Assembly: GCA_964370225.1 (NCBI GenBank)
Contig: CAYJII010000031.1
Coordinates: 1 to 30,358, forward strand
Direction of reading: 5' to 3'
From: CAYJII01 sp964370225
GTDB taxonomy: Bacteria > Bacillota > Clostridia > Oscillospirales > Ruminococcaceae
DNA: 30,358 nt
Position numbers and translations under genes: made by a program. Below are positions 1 through 7,195 of the stretch, one piece after another (the stretch's first letter is position 1; each line of letters starts with the position of its first letter). The notes beneath the pieces are model-generated. The model ran no database searches, was not told where the DNA came from, and saw nothing but the letters and a program-made list of their open reading frames with translations.

Positions 1-324
1 ATAATCATCTGTTTCAGTCAAAAGGGAGTTGATTTTTGCAGTGAATTTTTTTGAGATATTACGTTTCCCAAATAAAAAATAAAAAAACCCACCAAAAATT
101 GGAAAGGCCAAAACAGGGATAATCCAAGCAATTTTATACGTGGGATTATCATGCTTTGATAGAATATATATTACCAAAGCATATGCAGAAAATTGGAACA
201 ATCCAAACACAAACACATTTTCCACAAGGAAAAATATCAATATTACAAAAAACAGTAATTGTAATAGTATCAAAAAACTAATTACAACTACTCTACTCGT
301 TAAAAATTTTAGCAATTTACGCAT
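1..324 (-). CDS. cls: Cardiolipin synthase, N-terminal part (runs off left edge)
   Basis: The minus strand from the ATG at 324 is open for 108 codons to the window edge, so only the N-terminus is present. It begins MRKLLKFLTSRVVVISFLIL and has two hydrophobic segments (about residues 13-35 and 40-55). These are followed by the PLDc_N signature NPTYKIAWIIPVLAFPIFGG and a basic FGKR. This hairpin-plus-motif arrangement is the membrane anchor of bacterial cardiolipin synthases. They join two phosphatidylglycerols, or similar substrates, with two HKD phospholipase D domains; those domains lie beyond the edge and cannot be checked. A Shine-Dalgarno site (TAGGTG, seven to eight bases before the ATG) fixes the start. 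A near-consensus promoter lies about 90 bp upstream. The family assignment is firm; which cls paralogue this is remains unknown. Confidence 0.85.
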   Translation of the reverse strand, partial: MRKLLKFLTSRVVVISFLILLQLLFFVILIFFLVENVFVFGLFQFSAYALVIYILSKHDNPTYKIAWIIPVLAFPIFGGFFYFLFGKRNISKKFTAKINSLLTETDDY

Positions 325-374
325 GTTTTCACCTACATATATGTATTGTTAATTATAAGATGCATGTAACCCAT

Positions 375-432
375 ATAAAACATATGCCAAACTATATTAA
401 TAATATAAAAATTAGTATAGCATATGTTTTAT
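375..432. repeat. 13-bp inverted repeat around the cls promoter
   Basis: ATAAAACATATGC at 375-387 is the exact reverse complement of GCATATGTTTTAT at 420-432, with 32 bases between. The right arm lies in the spacer of the cls promoter and the left arm in its early transcribed region. The arms could be a two-site operator. The inner flanks also pair with one mismatch, so an RNA stem is possible if transcription comes from the upstream small ORF. No T-run follows on either strand, so it is not an ordinary terminator. Confidence 0.6.
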
Positions 433-442
433 TAAAAGACAA
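414..442 (-). promoter_or_regulatory. Sigma-A promoter of cls
   Basis: Read on the minus strand there is a -35 box TTGTCT (437-442), a 17-bp spacer and a -10 box TATACT (414-419). This points at cls, leaving a leader of about 80 bases. One arm of a 13-bp inverted repeat sits in the spacer. Confidence 0.7.
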
Positions 443-462
443 GCTTTTACAATAATCTTAAT

Positions 463-648
463 CTATTTATGATTTTCGTCTGTTGCCTCTTTAATCTCTA
501 CTGCGTTAATCTGGTTAATAAAGCTTTTGAGAGGATCATTTTCAGATTTATTGGATGTTGTGGGCATGGTTTCAAACAAAGGTATTATTTGTTTTTCATC
601 ATCTATTTTAGCTTTATTCGCATGCAAAATTTTTTTATATTTTCTCAT
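463..648 (-). CDS. Small charged hypothetical protein (61 aa)
   Basis: A 61-residue ORF begins MRKYKKILHANKAKIDDEKQ, has a lysine-rich N-terminus, no membrane segment and no cysteines, and ends in an acidic/polar tail. I do not recognise a family. The main support for it being real is a good Shine-Dalgarno site, AAGGAG, eleven bases before the ATG, in a region that otherwise has no gene. It lies upstream of cls on the same strand, but cls has its own promoter between them. A plus-strand ORF over the same bases (469-774) is hydrophobic by AT-rich composition and lacks a clear ribosome site, so I prefer the minus-strand reading. It could still be a chance ORF. Confidence 0.5.
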   Translation of the reverse strand: MRKYKKILHANKAKIDDEKQIIPLFETMPTTSNKSENDPLKSFINQINAVEIKEATDENHK

Positions 649-756
649 ATAATTTACTTCTCCTTAATTTTTACTAGGATATTATTAGTATTTGTAAATT
701 TTTTTGAAATATTAATAAAAAACATTCATATTTTTACTGAAAAATTTTATAATTTA

Positions 757-765
757 TGGTACAAT
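757..765 (+). promoter_or_regulatory. Extended -10 promoter of coaX
   Basis: TGG-TACAAT (TG at 757-758, hexamer 760-765) is a good extended -10 element. It lies 32 bases before the coaX start, with no convincing -35 box, as often seen for extended -10 promoters. Confidence 0.5.
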
Positions 766-797
766 GTAAATTGAAAATAAATATTTGGAGGAAAAAC

Positions 798-1580
798 ATG
801 TTATTTGCAGTTGATATCGGGAATACAAATATGGAGTTTGGCGTCTTTGACGGAGACAAACATCTAGCAAGCTTTAGACTAGGAACTAACCACGAAATTA
901 CTTCGGATGAAATAGGATTAATGATAAGACAATTTATGAATGTGCACGATATAAAAGTTGAGAACATTGATGATGTGTTGATAGCCTCAGTTGTGCCACA
1001 AGTGCTGTACTCAGTGAAAAATACAATGAGAAGGTACTTAAACAAGGAAGCTTTAATTGTGCATGATAATCTAAAAATAGATATCGCCAATAAATATAAA
1101 AATCCAACAGAAGTAGGTGCGGACCGCCTAGTTAATTCATACGCAGGCTTAAAAAAATACGGAGCACCTCTTATTATCGTAGACTTCGGGACAGCTACAA
1201 CATTTGATGTAGTAAGCGAAGGTGGGGAGTATCTCGGTGGGGTTATTTATCCAGGGATAAAAGTATCGCTTGATGCATTGATAAAAAGAGCATCAAAGCT
1301 GCCAAAAGTTGAGATTGATAAACCGCTAAAGGCTATCGGGGACACTACTGTAAACAGTATACAGTCTGGGATTGTATTAGGGTATACAGGCGCAGTGGAA
1401 AACATTGTTAAACATATTAAGGATGAAATGGGAACAGAGTGCAATGTTATAGCTACAGGAGGACTCGCACGACTAATTGGACAACAGACAAAAATGATTA
1501 CTGTAATCGATAAATATCTTACACTAGAAGGGTTAAACTTAATATATAAGGACTATAAAAACAAAGCAGGTGATTTATAA
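798..1580 (+). CDS. coaX: Type III pantothenate kinase
   Basis: This 260-residue protein phosphorylates pantothenate, the first committed step of coenzyme A synthesis, in the cytoplasm. The length matches the usual CoaX size. The ASKHA-fold motifs are all visible: the N-terminal phosphate loop DIGNTN (residues 6-11), GADR (107-110) with the Asp that acts as base in characterised enzymes, the second phosphate motif DFGTATTFD (129-137), and the C-terminal ATGG (219-222). I place the start at 798 because GGAGG sits seven bases upstream; the frame is open back to 756, but those extra residues do not belong to the family. Two membrane-protein genes follow directly, the first starting one base after this stop, so the three are probably co-transcribed. 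No functional link between CoA synthesis and those proteins is evident. Confidence 0.93.
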   Translation: MLFAVDIGNTNMEFGVFDGDKHLASFRLGTNHEITSDEIGLMIRQFMNVHDIKVENIDDVLIASVVPQVLYSVKNTMRRYLNKEALIVHDNLKIDIANKYKNPTEVGADRLVNSYAGLKKYGAPLIIVDFGTATTFDVVSEGGEYLGGVIYPGIKVSLDALIKRASKLPKVEIDKPLKAIGDTTVNSIQSGIVLGYTGAVENIVKHIKDEMGTECNVIATGGLARLIGQQTKMITVIDKYLTLEGLNLIYKDYKNKAGDL

Positions 1581-1940
1581 ATGATTGTTGAATGTATTGC
1601 TATTATAGGGGTAATCGGGCTTGTAATCTTTGGTTTTTTACGAGGGGGAAAATCGGACTACGCGCTAGCGGTAGTGCCTCTTTTATTCGTACCATTTGCA
1701 CACGCAGCAGGAGAGTTGTTCGCCGCACAAATTGCGTATCTCACGGTTTTAGAAAGCTTTCATATAATCATATTGTTTGATATTATAGCGCTTGCTATAT
1801 CATGTGGGATGACAGCGTATTTCTCAACAAAAATAGAATCTCTTAAAAACATAAAAATGTTTTACGGGCTATTATTTGGCTATTTAATAGTTTTAACTTG
1901 CGTGCTTATTTACAATGTGATACCTCAATTTAATATTTGA
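1581..1940 (+). CDS. Four-helix integral membrane protein, unknown function
   Basis: The ATG follows the coaX stop codon immediately, and its ribosome site (AGGTGA) lies inside the end of coaX, so translation is probably coupled. The 119-residue product is almost entirely membrane: hydrophobic segments at about residues 4-19, 27-47, 60-81 and 92-117, joined by short loops such as RGGKSD and STKIESLKN. I recognise no family, catalytic motif or metal site. The next gene, also a membrane protein, starts 24 bases after this stop, so the two may form a membrane pair. Function is unknown. Confidence 0.8.
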   Translation: MIVECIAIIGVIGLVIFGFLRGGKSDYALAVVPLLFVPFAHAAGELFAAQIAYLTVLESFHIIILFDIIALAISCGMTAYFSTKIESLKNIKMFYGLLFGYLIVLTCVLIYNVIPQFNI

Positions 1941-1963
1941 TAAACGATTTGAAAGGGATAATA

Positions 1964-3613
1964 ATGAAAAGAAAACAAAAAATAACCATCAATTTGATAA
2001 TTGTAGCGGCAGCATTTGTGTATTTCTTTGTAAATACTCCAATGCTAAATCCAATGTATTCAGAAGGAGCATTTTTCTGGATTTCACTAGTGAGTGTTTT
2101 TGTAGCTGCAAACCAGCTTATGAAGGTAAAAGGATTAGAATTTAAAGCTGTAAACGGATCTGTAGTTGTGGACTACGACAAATCCTCAAAACTAAAGCTT
2201 AATAAAAAGCTGATTGGTGTAATTGTAGCGCTATGGATAATATATTTTGTAGTGCATATAATCTCATCACCAATATTTTTCTATAGAACTTATCGTGACC
2301 AAATGGCTGAACCTGTTTCGATAGAGTTTACAGAAGATGTTCAAGCAGTTGATTTAAACCAAATCCCAATTGTAGACAAAAGCTTAGCTGCATTATTAGC
2401 AGACAAAGAATTAGGAGAAAAACCATCGCTTGGTAGCCAAGTAGTACTGGGTGAGCCTACAATTCAAACTGTAGATGGGGAACTTGTGTGGATTGTTCCA
2501 CTACAGCACTCGGGATTTTTTAGATGGATTGACAATATGGACGGGGCAGCTGGGTACATTAAAGTTTCCGCTACAAACTTACAAGATGTTGAGTATGTAG
2601 ACGAGTTTAAAGTGAAAATTCAGCCTAATTCTTATTTCTTTGATGATTTGCAAAGACTTTTACGTTTCGGAGATGCTGCATTTACAGGAATTACAGACTA
2701 TACATTTGAGCTTGATGACACAGGTTATCCTTATTGGGTAGTAACGACTTACGAAAACCTACGCGGCTTTGCTTTACCAGAAGCAACTGGTGTTATCGTT
2801 GTTGATGCACAAACAGGCGATATGCAAAAATATGATCTTGATAATATACCGGATTGGGTGGATAGAGTTCAACCAGAAGATTTTATTATCGAGCAGCTAA
2901 ATAATAAAGGTGAATATGTCCATGGTATATTTAACTTTTCAAATAAAGATAAATATATGACATCATCAGATGGAATTATAGTTTATAACGAAGGCAGATG
3001 CTACCTATTTACAGGGCTAACAAGCGTTGGTGCGGATAATAGTGCGCTAGGTTTTGTAATGGTGGACATGGTGACAAAAGAGCCGGTAATATATAATATG
3101 AGTGGTGCTACAGAAATTGCAGCAGTTGGCTCGGCAGAAGGTAAAGTACAGGATTTAGGATATCAAGGGACAATGCCGCTTATCATCAATGTTGAGGAGT
3201 ATCCAACATATTTCCTAACGTTAAAAGATAACGCAGGACTAATTAAAAATTATGCATTTGTATCGGTTGAAGATTATGCTACAGTTGGTGTAGGTGATAC
3301 AGTTAGTGAAGCTCGAGATGACTATTTGGATACGATGAAAGAAATGGGAATAGGAAACGACTTTACTGAAGATGAAAGCAAAGTAGCAGTATCTAAAGGC
3401 GGTATTATCGAGAGAATTAGCTGGAACGTGGTCGATGGAACTACAATGTACTATCTAATTTTTGAAGGAAATGACGAAAAAATCTATGCTATCGATTCTG
3501 AGGTAAGTCCTGAAATTGCGTTGACACAAATAGGGGATAGCATTAGCATAAAATACTATGAAAATGAAATAATTAATGAAGTGCTTGAGTTTGATAACCA
3601 AAATATCGGATAG
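1964..3613 (+). CDS. Large membrane-anchored extracytoplasmic protein, unknown function
   Basis: The 549-residue product has three N-terminal membrane segments (about 8-24, 36-50 and 83-102) and then roughly 450 mostly polar, acidic residues probably exposed outside the membrane. The start at 1964 has GAAAGGG eight bases upstream; an in-frame TTG at 1937 would overlap the previous gene and has no better site. Inside the exposed part, GYPYWVVTTYE (254-264) followed by GVIVVDAQTGDMQKYDL (276-292) resembles the strand-turn-strand pattern of PepSY-type domains, which suggests a repeated extracellular fold. That resemblance is my reading, not a family match. There are no catalytic motifs and almost no cysteine. 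It is the last gene of the coaX operon and is closed by a strong terminator. Confidence 0.8.
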   Translation: MKRKQKITINLIIVAAAFVYFFVNTPMLNPMYSEGAFFWISLVSVFVAANQLMKVKGLEFKAVNGSVVVDYDKSSKLKLNKKLIGVIVALWIIYFVVHIISSPIFFYRTYRDQMAEPVSIEFTEDVQAVDLNQIPIVDKSLAALLADKELGEKPSLGSQVVLGEPTIQTVDGELVWIVPLQHSGFFRWIDNMDGAAGYIKVSATNLQDVEYVDEFKVKIQPNSYFFDDLQRLLRFGDAAFTGITDYTFELDDTGYPYWVVTTYENLRGFALPEATGVIVVDAQTGDMQKYDLDNIPDWVDRVQPEDFIIEQLNNKGEYVHGIFNFSNKDKYMTSSDGIIVYNEGRCYLFTGLTSVGADNSALGFVMVDMVTKEPVIYNMSGATEIAAVGSAEGKVQDLGYQGTMPLIINVEEYPTYFLTLKDNAGLIKNYAFVSVEDYATVGVGDTVSEARDDYLDTMKEMGIGNDFTEDESKVAVSKGGIIERISWNVVDGTTMYYLIFEGNDEKIYAIDSEVSPEIALTQIGDSISIKYYENEIINEVLEFDNQNIG

Positions 3614-3631
3614 CATAAATTAAGTAGAATT

Positions 3632-3664
3632 AAGCTGAAATGTAAAAACATTTCAGCTTTTTTT
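3632..3664 (+). terminator. Rho-independent terminator after the coaX operon
   Basis: A perfect 11-bp stem, AAGCTGAAATG paired with CATTTCAGCTT (3632-3642 and 3649-3659), has a six-base loop and runs into seven Ts. It lies 18 bases after the stop of the large membrane protein. Confidence 0.92.
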
Positions 3665-3777
3665 ATTTAGCGCATATTATTTAAGATTGTATGCATATTC
3701 TTATAGTGGAGCAAATAAAAGTATTTAATAAAATCAAAATAAAAATAGGAAATAAACTTTTTTTTTGTAGTCATATG

Positions 3778-3786
3778 TGATATAAT
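3778..3786 (+). promoter_or_regulatory. Extended -10 promoter of the deaminase gene
   Basis: TGA-TATAAT (hexamer 3781-3786) is a perfect extended -10 element, 38 bases before the start codon. Only a T-rich stretch occupies the -35 position. Confidence 0.6.
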
Positions 3787-3824
3787 TATATATGTTAGAA
3801 ATTAAAATAGAGAGGTGATAGTTC

Positions 3825-4313
3825 ATGGATAGAAGAGATAAAATTAATTACTACTTGGATATAGCACAAACAGTTTCAGAGCGTGGAACATGTACGCGTA
3901 GAAACTTTGGGTCTATCATAGTAAAAAATGATGAGATTATAGCTACAGGTTATGTTGGAGCCCCAAGAGGCAGGGTAAACTGCGTAGATTTAGGATACTG
4001 CAACAGGGAAAAATTACAAATTCCAAGAGGCGAGAGATATGAGCTTTGTCGCTCTGTTCATGCTGAGGCAAATGCGATTATTTCAGCTTCTAGGCAAGAG
4101 ATGATAGGCTCAACAATATACTTAGCCTGTAAGGATTATAAAACAGGTGAACTTGTACCAAACACAAATCCATGTGCGATGTGTAAACGTTTAATAATAA
4201 ATGCTGGCATTAGCACTGTTATTGTGCGAGATAGTAAAGATGAGTTTCACACAATAAATGTAGATAGTTGGATTGAAATAGACGATTCGCTTTCTGGAGC
4301 ACTCGGCTATTAA
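3825..4313 (+). CDS. dCMP/cytidine deaminase-family protein (ComEB-like)
   Basis: The 162-residue protein has the zinc-dependent deaminase signature: HAEANAI (residues 79-85, His ligand and catalytic Glu) and PCAMC (116-120, the two Cys ligands). The N-terminal pattern CTRRNFGSIIV (23-33) and extra cysteines at 53, 59 and 75 match the deoxycytidylate deaminase/ComEB branch. That branch converts dCMP to dUMP in pyrimidine salvage. Substrate is inferred from family only; related clostridial proteins of this size have not all been tested. The start has a clear GAGAGGTGA ribosome site. The next gene, pflB, is 84 bases downstream with its own possible -10 box (TATAAT, 4358-4363), so joint transcription is uncertain. 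Confidence 0.85.
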   Translation: MDRRDKINYYLDIAQTVSERGTCTRRNFGSIIVKNDEIIATGYVGAPRGRVNCVDLGYCNREKLQIPRGERYELCRSVHAEANAIISASRQEMIGSTIYLACKDYKTGELVPNTNPCAMCKRLIINAGISTVIVRDSKDEFHTINVDSWIEIDDSLSGALGY

Positions 4314-4397
4314 AAATTGTGTAAAATTATAATTTAAGAGCATTAAAAAGAATGACTTATAATACATAAAATTAAGGAAATATATTTTGCCAGGCAA

Positions 4398-6632
4398 ATG
4401 GCGGACTGGAGCAAATACATGCAATTTAAAACTGGGAAATGGTCAAACAGCATCAACACGAGAGATTTTATAGTTAAAAACTATACACCATATGACGGTG
4501 ATGAAAGTTTTTTAACTGCGCCTTCGAAAGCAACTTTGCAATTGTGGGAAAAAGTATCTGACATGATGAAAGTTGAGCGCGAGCGTGGAGGGGTATACGA
4601 TATTTCGACTGAGGTTGTGTCGACAATAACAGCACATAAAGCAGGGTATATCGACAAGGACTTAGAGAAGATAGTCGGAGTGCAAACCGACGAGCCTTTA
4701 AAACGCGGAATATTACCATTTGGTGGGTTCCGCATGGTTGAAACATCGCTAAAAGCTTATGGACGCGAAGTGCCTGAAGATATGAGCAATATCTTTAAGT
4801 ATAGAAAAACACATAATGATGGTGTTTTCGATGCATACACTGCAGAGATGAAAAATGCAAGAAAGACAGGGATTATCACTGGACTCCCCGATGCGTATGG
4901 AAGAGGACGCATTATTGGGGATTACCGCAGAGTACCGCTTTATGGTGTGGACTATTTGATTGAGCAAAAACAAATAGCAAAGGAAAACTTGGTTTTTGAC
5001 ATCATGGACGAGTCTACTATTAGATTGCGCGAAGAAATTTCCGAGCAAATTAGAGCATTAGTTGAGCTCAAAGAAATGGCGATGAACTATGGTTGCGATA
5101 TTTCTGCACCAGCGTCAGACACAAAAGAAGCAATTCAGTGGCTATATTTTGCGTACTTAGCCGCTGTAAAAGAGCAAAATGGTGCAGCTATGTCATTGGG
5201 GAGAGTTTCCACATTTTTGGATATATACTCCACAGCAGACCTAGAAAGCGGCAAATATACTGAGGAAGAGATACAGGAATTTGTAGATCACTTTGTAATG
5301 AAGCTTAGGATGGTGCGCTTTTTAAGAACACCGTCTTATGATGAGCTTTTTTCTGGTGACCCAACTTGGGTAACGGAAGCTATAGGTGGAATGTGCATTG
5401 ACGGCAGACATATGGTAACTAAGATGTCGTTTAGATTTTTGCACACTCTCACAAATTTAGGACCTGCTCCCGAGCCAAATCTTACGATTTTATGGAGTCC
5501 AAGACTGCCTAATGCATTTAAAAAATATAGCGCGAAACTTTCTATTGAGACATCGTCAATTCAGTACGAAAGCGACGATTTGATGATTGAGAAATTTTCT
5601 GATGACTATGGCATTGCGTGTTGCGTATCTGCAATGAAAATAGGTAAGCAAATGCAGTTTTTCGGAGCACGTGCTAATTTAGGCAAAGCCTTATTATACG
5701 CGCTAAACGGCGGTAGGGACGAGATTTATAATACTCAAGTTGCTCCAACTATGTCGCCGGTAACTGAGGAAATACTCGACTATGATATCGTTTTAGAGAA
5801 ATTTTACACTGTTTGTGATTGGCTATCAAAACTATACATTAATACGCTAAACATAATCCACTATATGCACGACAAATATTGTTACGAGAAACTACAGATG
5901 TCACTACATGACGAAAATATTCTGCGTACATCTGCATGTGGTATAGCAGGTTTATCCGTGGTGGTGGATAGTTTGAGTGCGATAAAACACGCTAAAGTTA
6001 AGCCTGTCCGTAACAAAAATGGGCTAATTATCGATTTCTTGATTGATGGGGAATATCCTCAATTTGGAAATAATGATGAGCGAGTGGATTCGATTGCAGT
6101 TGAAATCGTGGAAAGCTTCATGAAAAGGTTGCAAAAGCATAGTACATACCGCGAAAGTGTGCCGACAATGTCAATTTTGACTATTACCTCAAATGTAGTA
6201 TATGGCAAAAAAACTGGAGCGACCCCCGATGGTAGGAAATCAGGTGAATCCTTTGCACCCGGAGCGAATCCGATGCATGGGCGTGATAGAAACGGTTGCG
6301 TAGCGTCGATGAAATCTATATCTAAACTGCCTTATGATAGTTCAGAAGATGGAATATCATATACATTTTCTATTGTACCGTCAGCACTTGGAAAAAGCAT
6401 TGATGAACAAAGTCAAAACCTTGTTAATTTAACGGATGCATTTTTCTTAGAGGGTGGACATCATATTAATGTTAACGTATTACAGCGAGATGTTTTGCTT
6501 GATGCTATGAACCGACCTGACTTGTATCCGCAGCTTACGATAAGGGTTTCAGGATACGCCGTAAACTTCATAAAACTTACAAGGGAACAACAACTTGATG
6601 TTATAAACAGAACCTTCCACACAAAATTTTAA
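4398..6632 (+). CDS. pflB: Formate acetyltransferase (pyruvate formate-lyase)
   Basis: This 744-residue glycyl-radical enzyme converts pyruvate and CoA to formate and acetyl-CoA in anaerobic fermentation. It aligns by eye along its full length with Escherichia coli PflB (760 residues). The catalytic cysteine pair is in IACCVSAM (Cys408-Cys409) and the radical glycine is Gly719 in RVSGYAVNF. Other family stretches such as RDFIVKNYTPY and GRGRIIGDYRRV are intact. The start at 4398 gives the usual N-terminus, but its ribosome site is poor: AGG lies only three bases before the ATG. An in-frame ATG at 4419 has GGAG at a better distance but would lose conserved residues. No PFL-activating enzyme gene (pflA) is next to it, so activation must come from elsewhere. 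Confidence 0.96.
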   Translation: MADWSKYMQFKTGKWSNSINTRDFIVKNYTPYDGDESFLTAPSKATLQLWEKVSDMMKVERERGGVYDISTEVVSTITAHKAGYIDKDLEKIVGVQTDEPLKRGILPFGGFRMVETSLKAYGREVPEDMSNIFKYRKTHNDGVFDAYTAEMKNARKTGIITGLPDAYGRGRIIGDYRRVPLYGVDYLIEQKQIAKENLVFDIMDESTIRLREEISEQIRALVELKEMAMNYGCDISAPASDTKEAIQWLYFAYLAAVKEQNGAAMSLGRVSTFLDIYSTADLESGKYTEEEIQEFVDHFVMKLRMVRFLRTPSYDELFSGDPTWVTEAIGGMCIDGRHMVTKMSFRFLHTLTNLGPAPEPNLTILWSPRLPNAFKKYSAKLSIETSSIQYESDDLMIEKFSDDYGIACCVSAMKIGKQMQFFGARANLGKALLYALNGGRDEIYNTQVAPTMSPVTEEILDYDIVLEKFYTVCDWLSKLYINTLNIIHYMHDKYCYEKLQMSLHDENILRTSACGIAGLSVVVDSLSAIKHAKVKPVRNKNGLIIDFLIDGEYPQFGNNDERVDSIAVEIVESFMKRLQKHSTYRESVPTMSILTITSNVVYGKKTGATPDGRKSGESFAPGANPMHGRDRNGCVASMKSISKLPYDSSEDGISYTFSIVPSALGKSIDEQSQNLVNLTDAFFLEGGHHINVNVLQRDVLLDAMNRPDLYPQLTIRVSGYAVNFIKLTREQQLDVINRTFHTKF

Positions 6633-6656
6633 TGATTAGCATAAGCAGTGCTATAT

Positions 6657-6699
6657 AAAAAAGATATGTAAAGCCAAGAAAGCTTTACATATCTTTTTT
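6657..6699. terminator. Bidirectional terminator between pflB and the convergent operon
   Basis: A perfect 15-bp stem (6660-6674 with 6682-6696) has a seven-base loop, with a T-run on the plus strand and six As before it (Ts on the minus strand). It lies between the pflB stop and the stop of the convergent minus-strand gene, so it can serve both. Confidence 0.93.
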
Positions 6700-6713
6700 A
6701 TATAATTAATTAT

Positions 6714-7169
6714 TTATTTTACTGGGTAAATAATTTCACCAGCTTTTTTTACAGCATAGAGCATAGCTGATTTACAGTTTTGCATTACTTCCTTTTTGTT
6801 ATCGAACTTGGAGCACATTTCGCAACAGATTGTGCTAGAAAATTCTTTGCTAAAATCTTCTGACAAGCTTTTGTAAATACCTCCAACTTCGGACATGATT
6901 TTTTGAGATGATTTATCTAGCGGATTTTTTCTTCCTCGCGTACAACCAACAGCAAGACATGCGCCTAGAAGAGCACCACAAGTGTTGACTTGCTTTTTGC
7001 TAAAGCCACCACCAAAACCACTTACTAGACAGACAGCGCTTTCATCAAAGCCACTATCTCCAATTTTTAGGTAGGACAAAAATACTGTTTCAGCGCAATT
7101 TAAGCCTCCCACTTCTAAAATTTCATTTGCGTTTTTTAACATTTGTGCTTGTTTTTCAGAGTTATTCAT
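6714..7169 (-). CDS. C_GCAxxG_C_C family cysteine-rich protein
   Basis: The 151-residue product carries the pattern of the C_GCAxxG_C_C family of putative redox or metal-binding proteins: NCAE (24-27), CGALLGA (64-70), a Cys pair at 115-116, and further Cys at 119 and 132. A glycine-rich GFGGGF (51-56) precedes the main motif, as is usual. The biochemical role of the family is not established; redox activity is predicted from the conserved cysteines. I choose the ATG at 7169 because AAGGAT lies about ten bases upstream; the ATG at 7181 abuts its own AAGG and would be unworkable. It lies 26 bases after the GGDEF-EAL gene and is probably translated from the same mRNA. Confidence 0.85.
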   Translation of the reverse strand: MNNSEKQAQMLKNANEILEVGGLNCAETVFLSYLKIGDSGFDESAVCLVSGFGGGFSKKQVNTCGALLGACLAVGCTRGRKNPLDKSSQKIMSEVGGIYKSLSEDFSKEFSSTICCEMCSKFDNKKEVMQNCKSAMLYAVKKAGEIIYPVK

Positions 7170-7195
7170 CGTGTAGTACATCCTTTTCTGTAAAT

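Noticed and set aside
140..352. Plus-strand ORF of 70 codons
   Set aside because: It lies over the cls N-terminus in another frame, has Asn/Thr-rich content caused by AT-rich DNA, and no ribosome site.
469..774. Plus-strand ORF of 101 codons with hydrophobic, Phe-rich product
   Set aside because: The composition is what AT-rich noncoding DNA gives; it overlaps the coaX promoter and the better supported minus-strand small ORF.
756..797. Upstream extension of coaX
   Set aside because: It would cover the extended -10 element and add residues not found in the family; GGAGG marks the start at 798.
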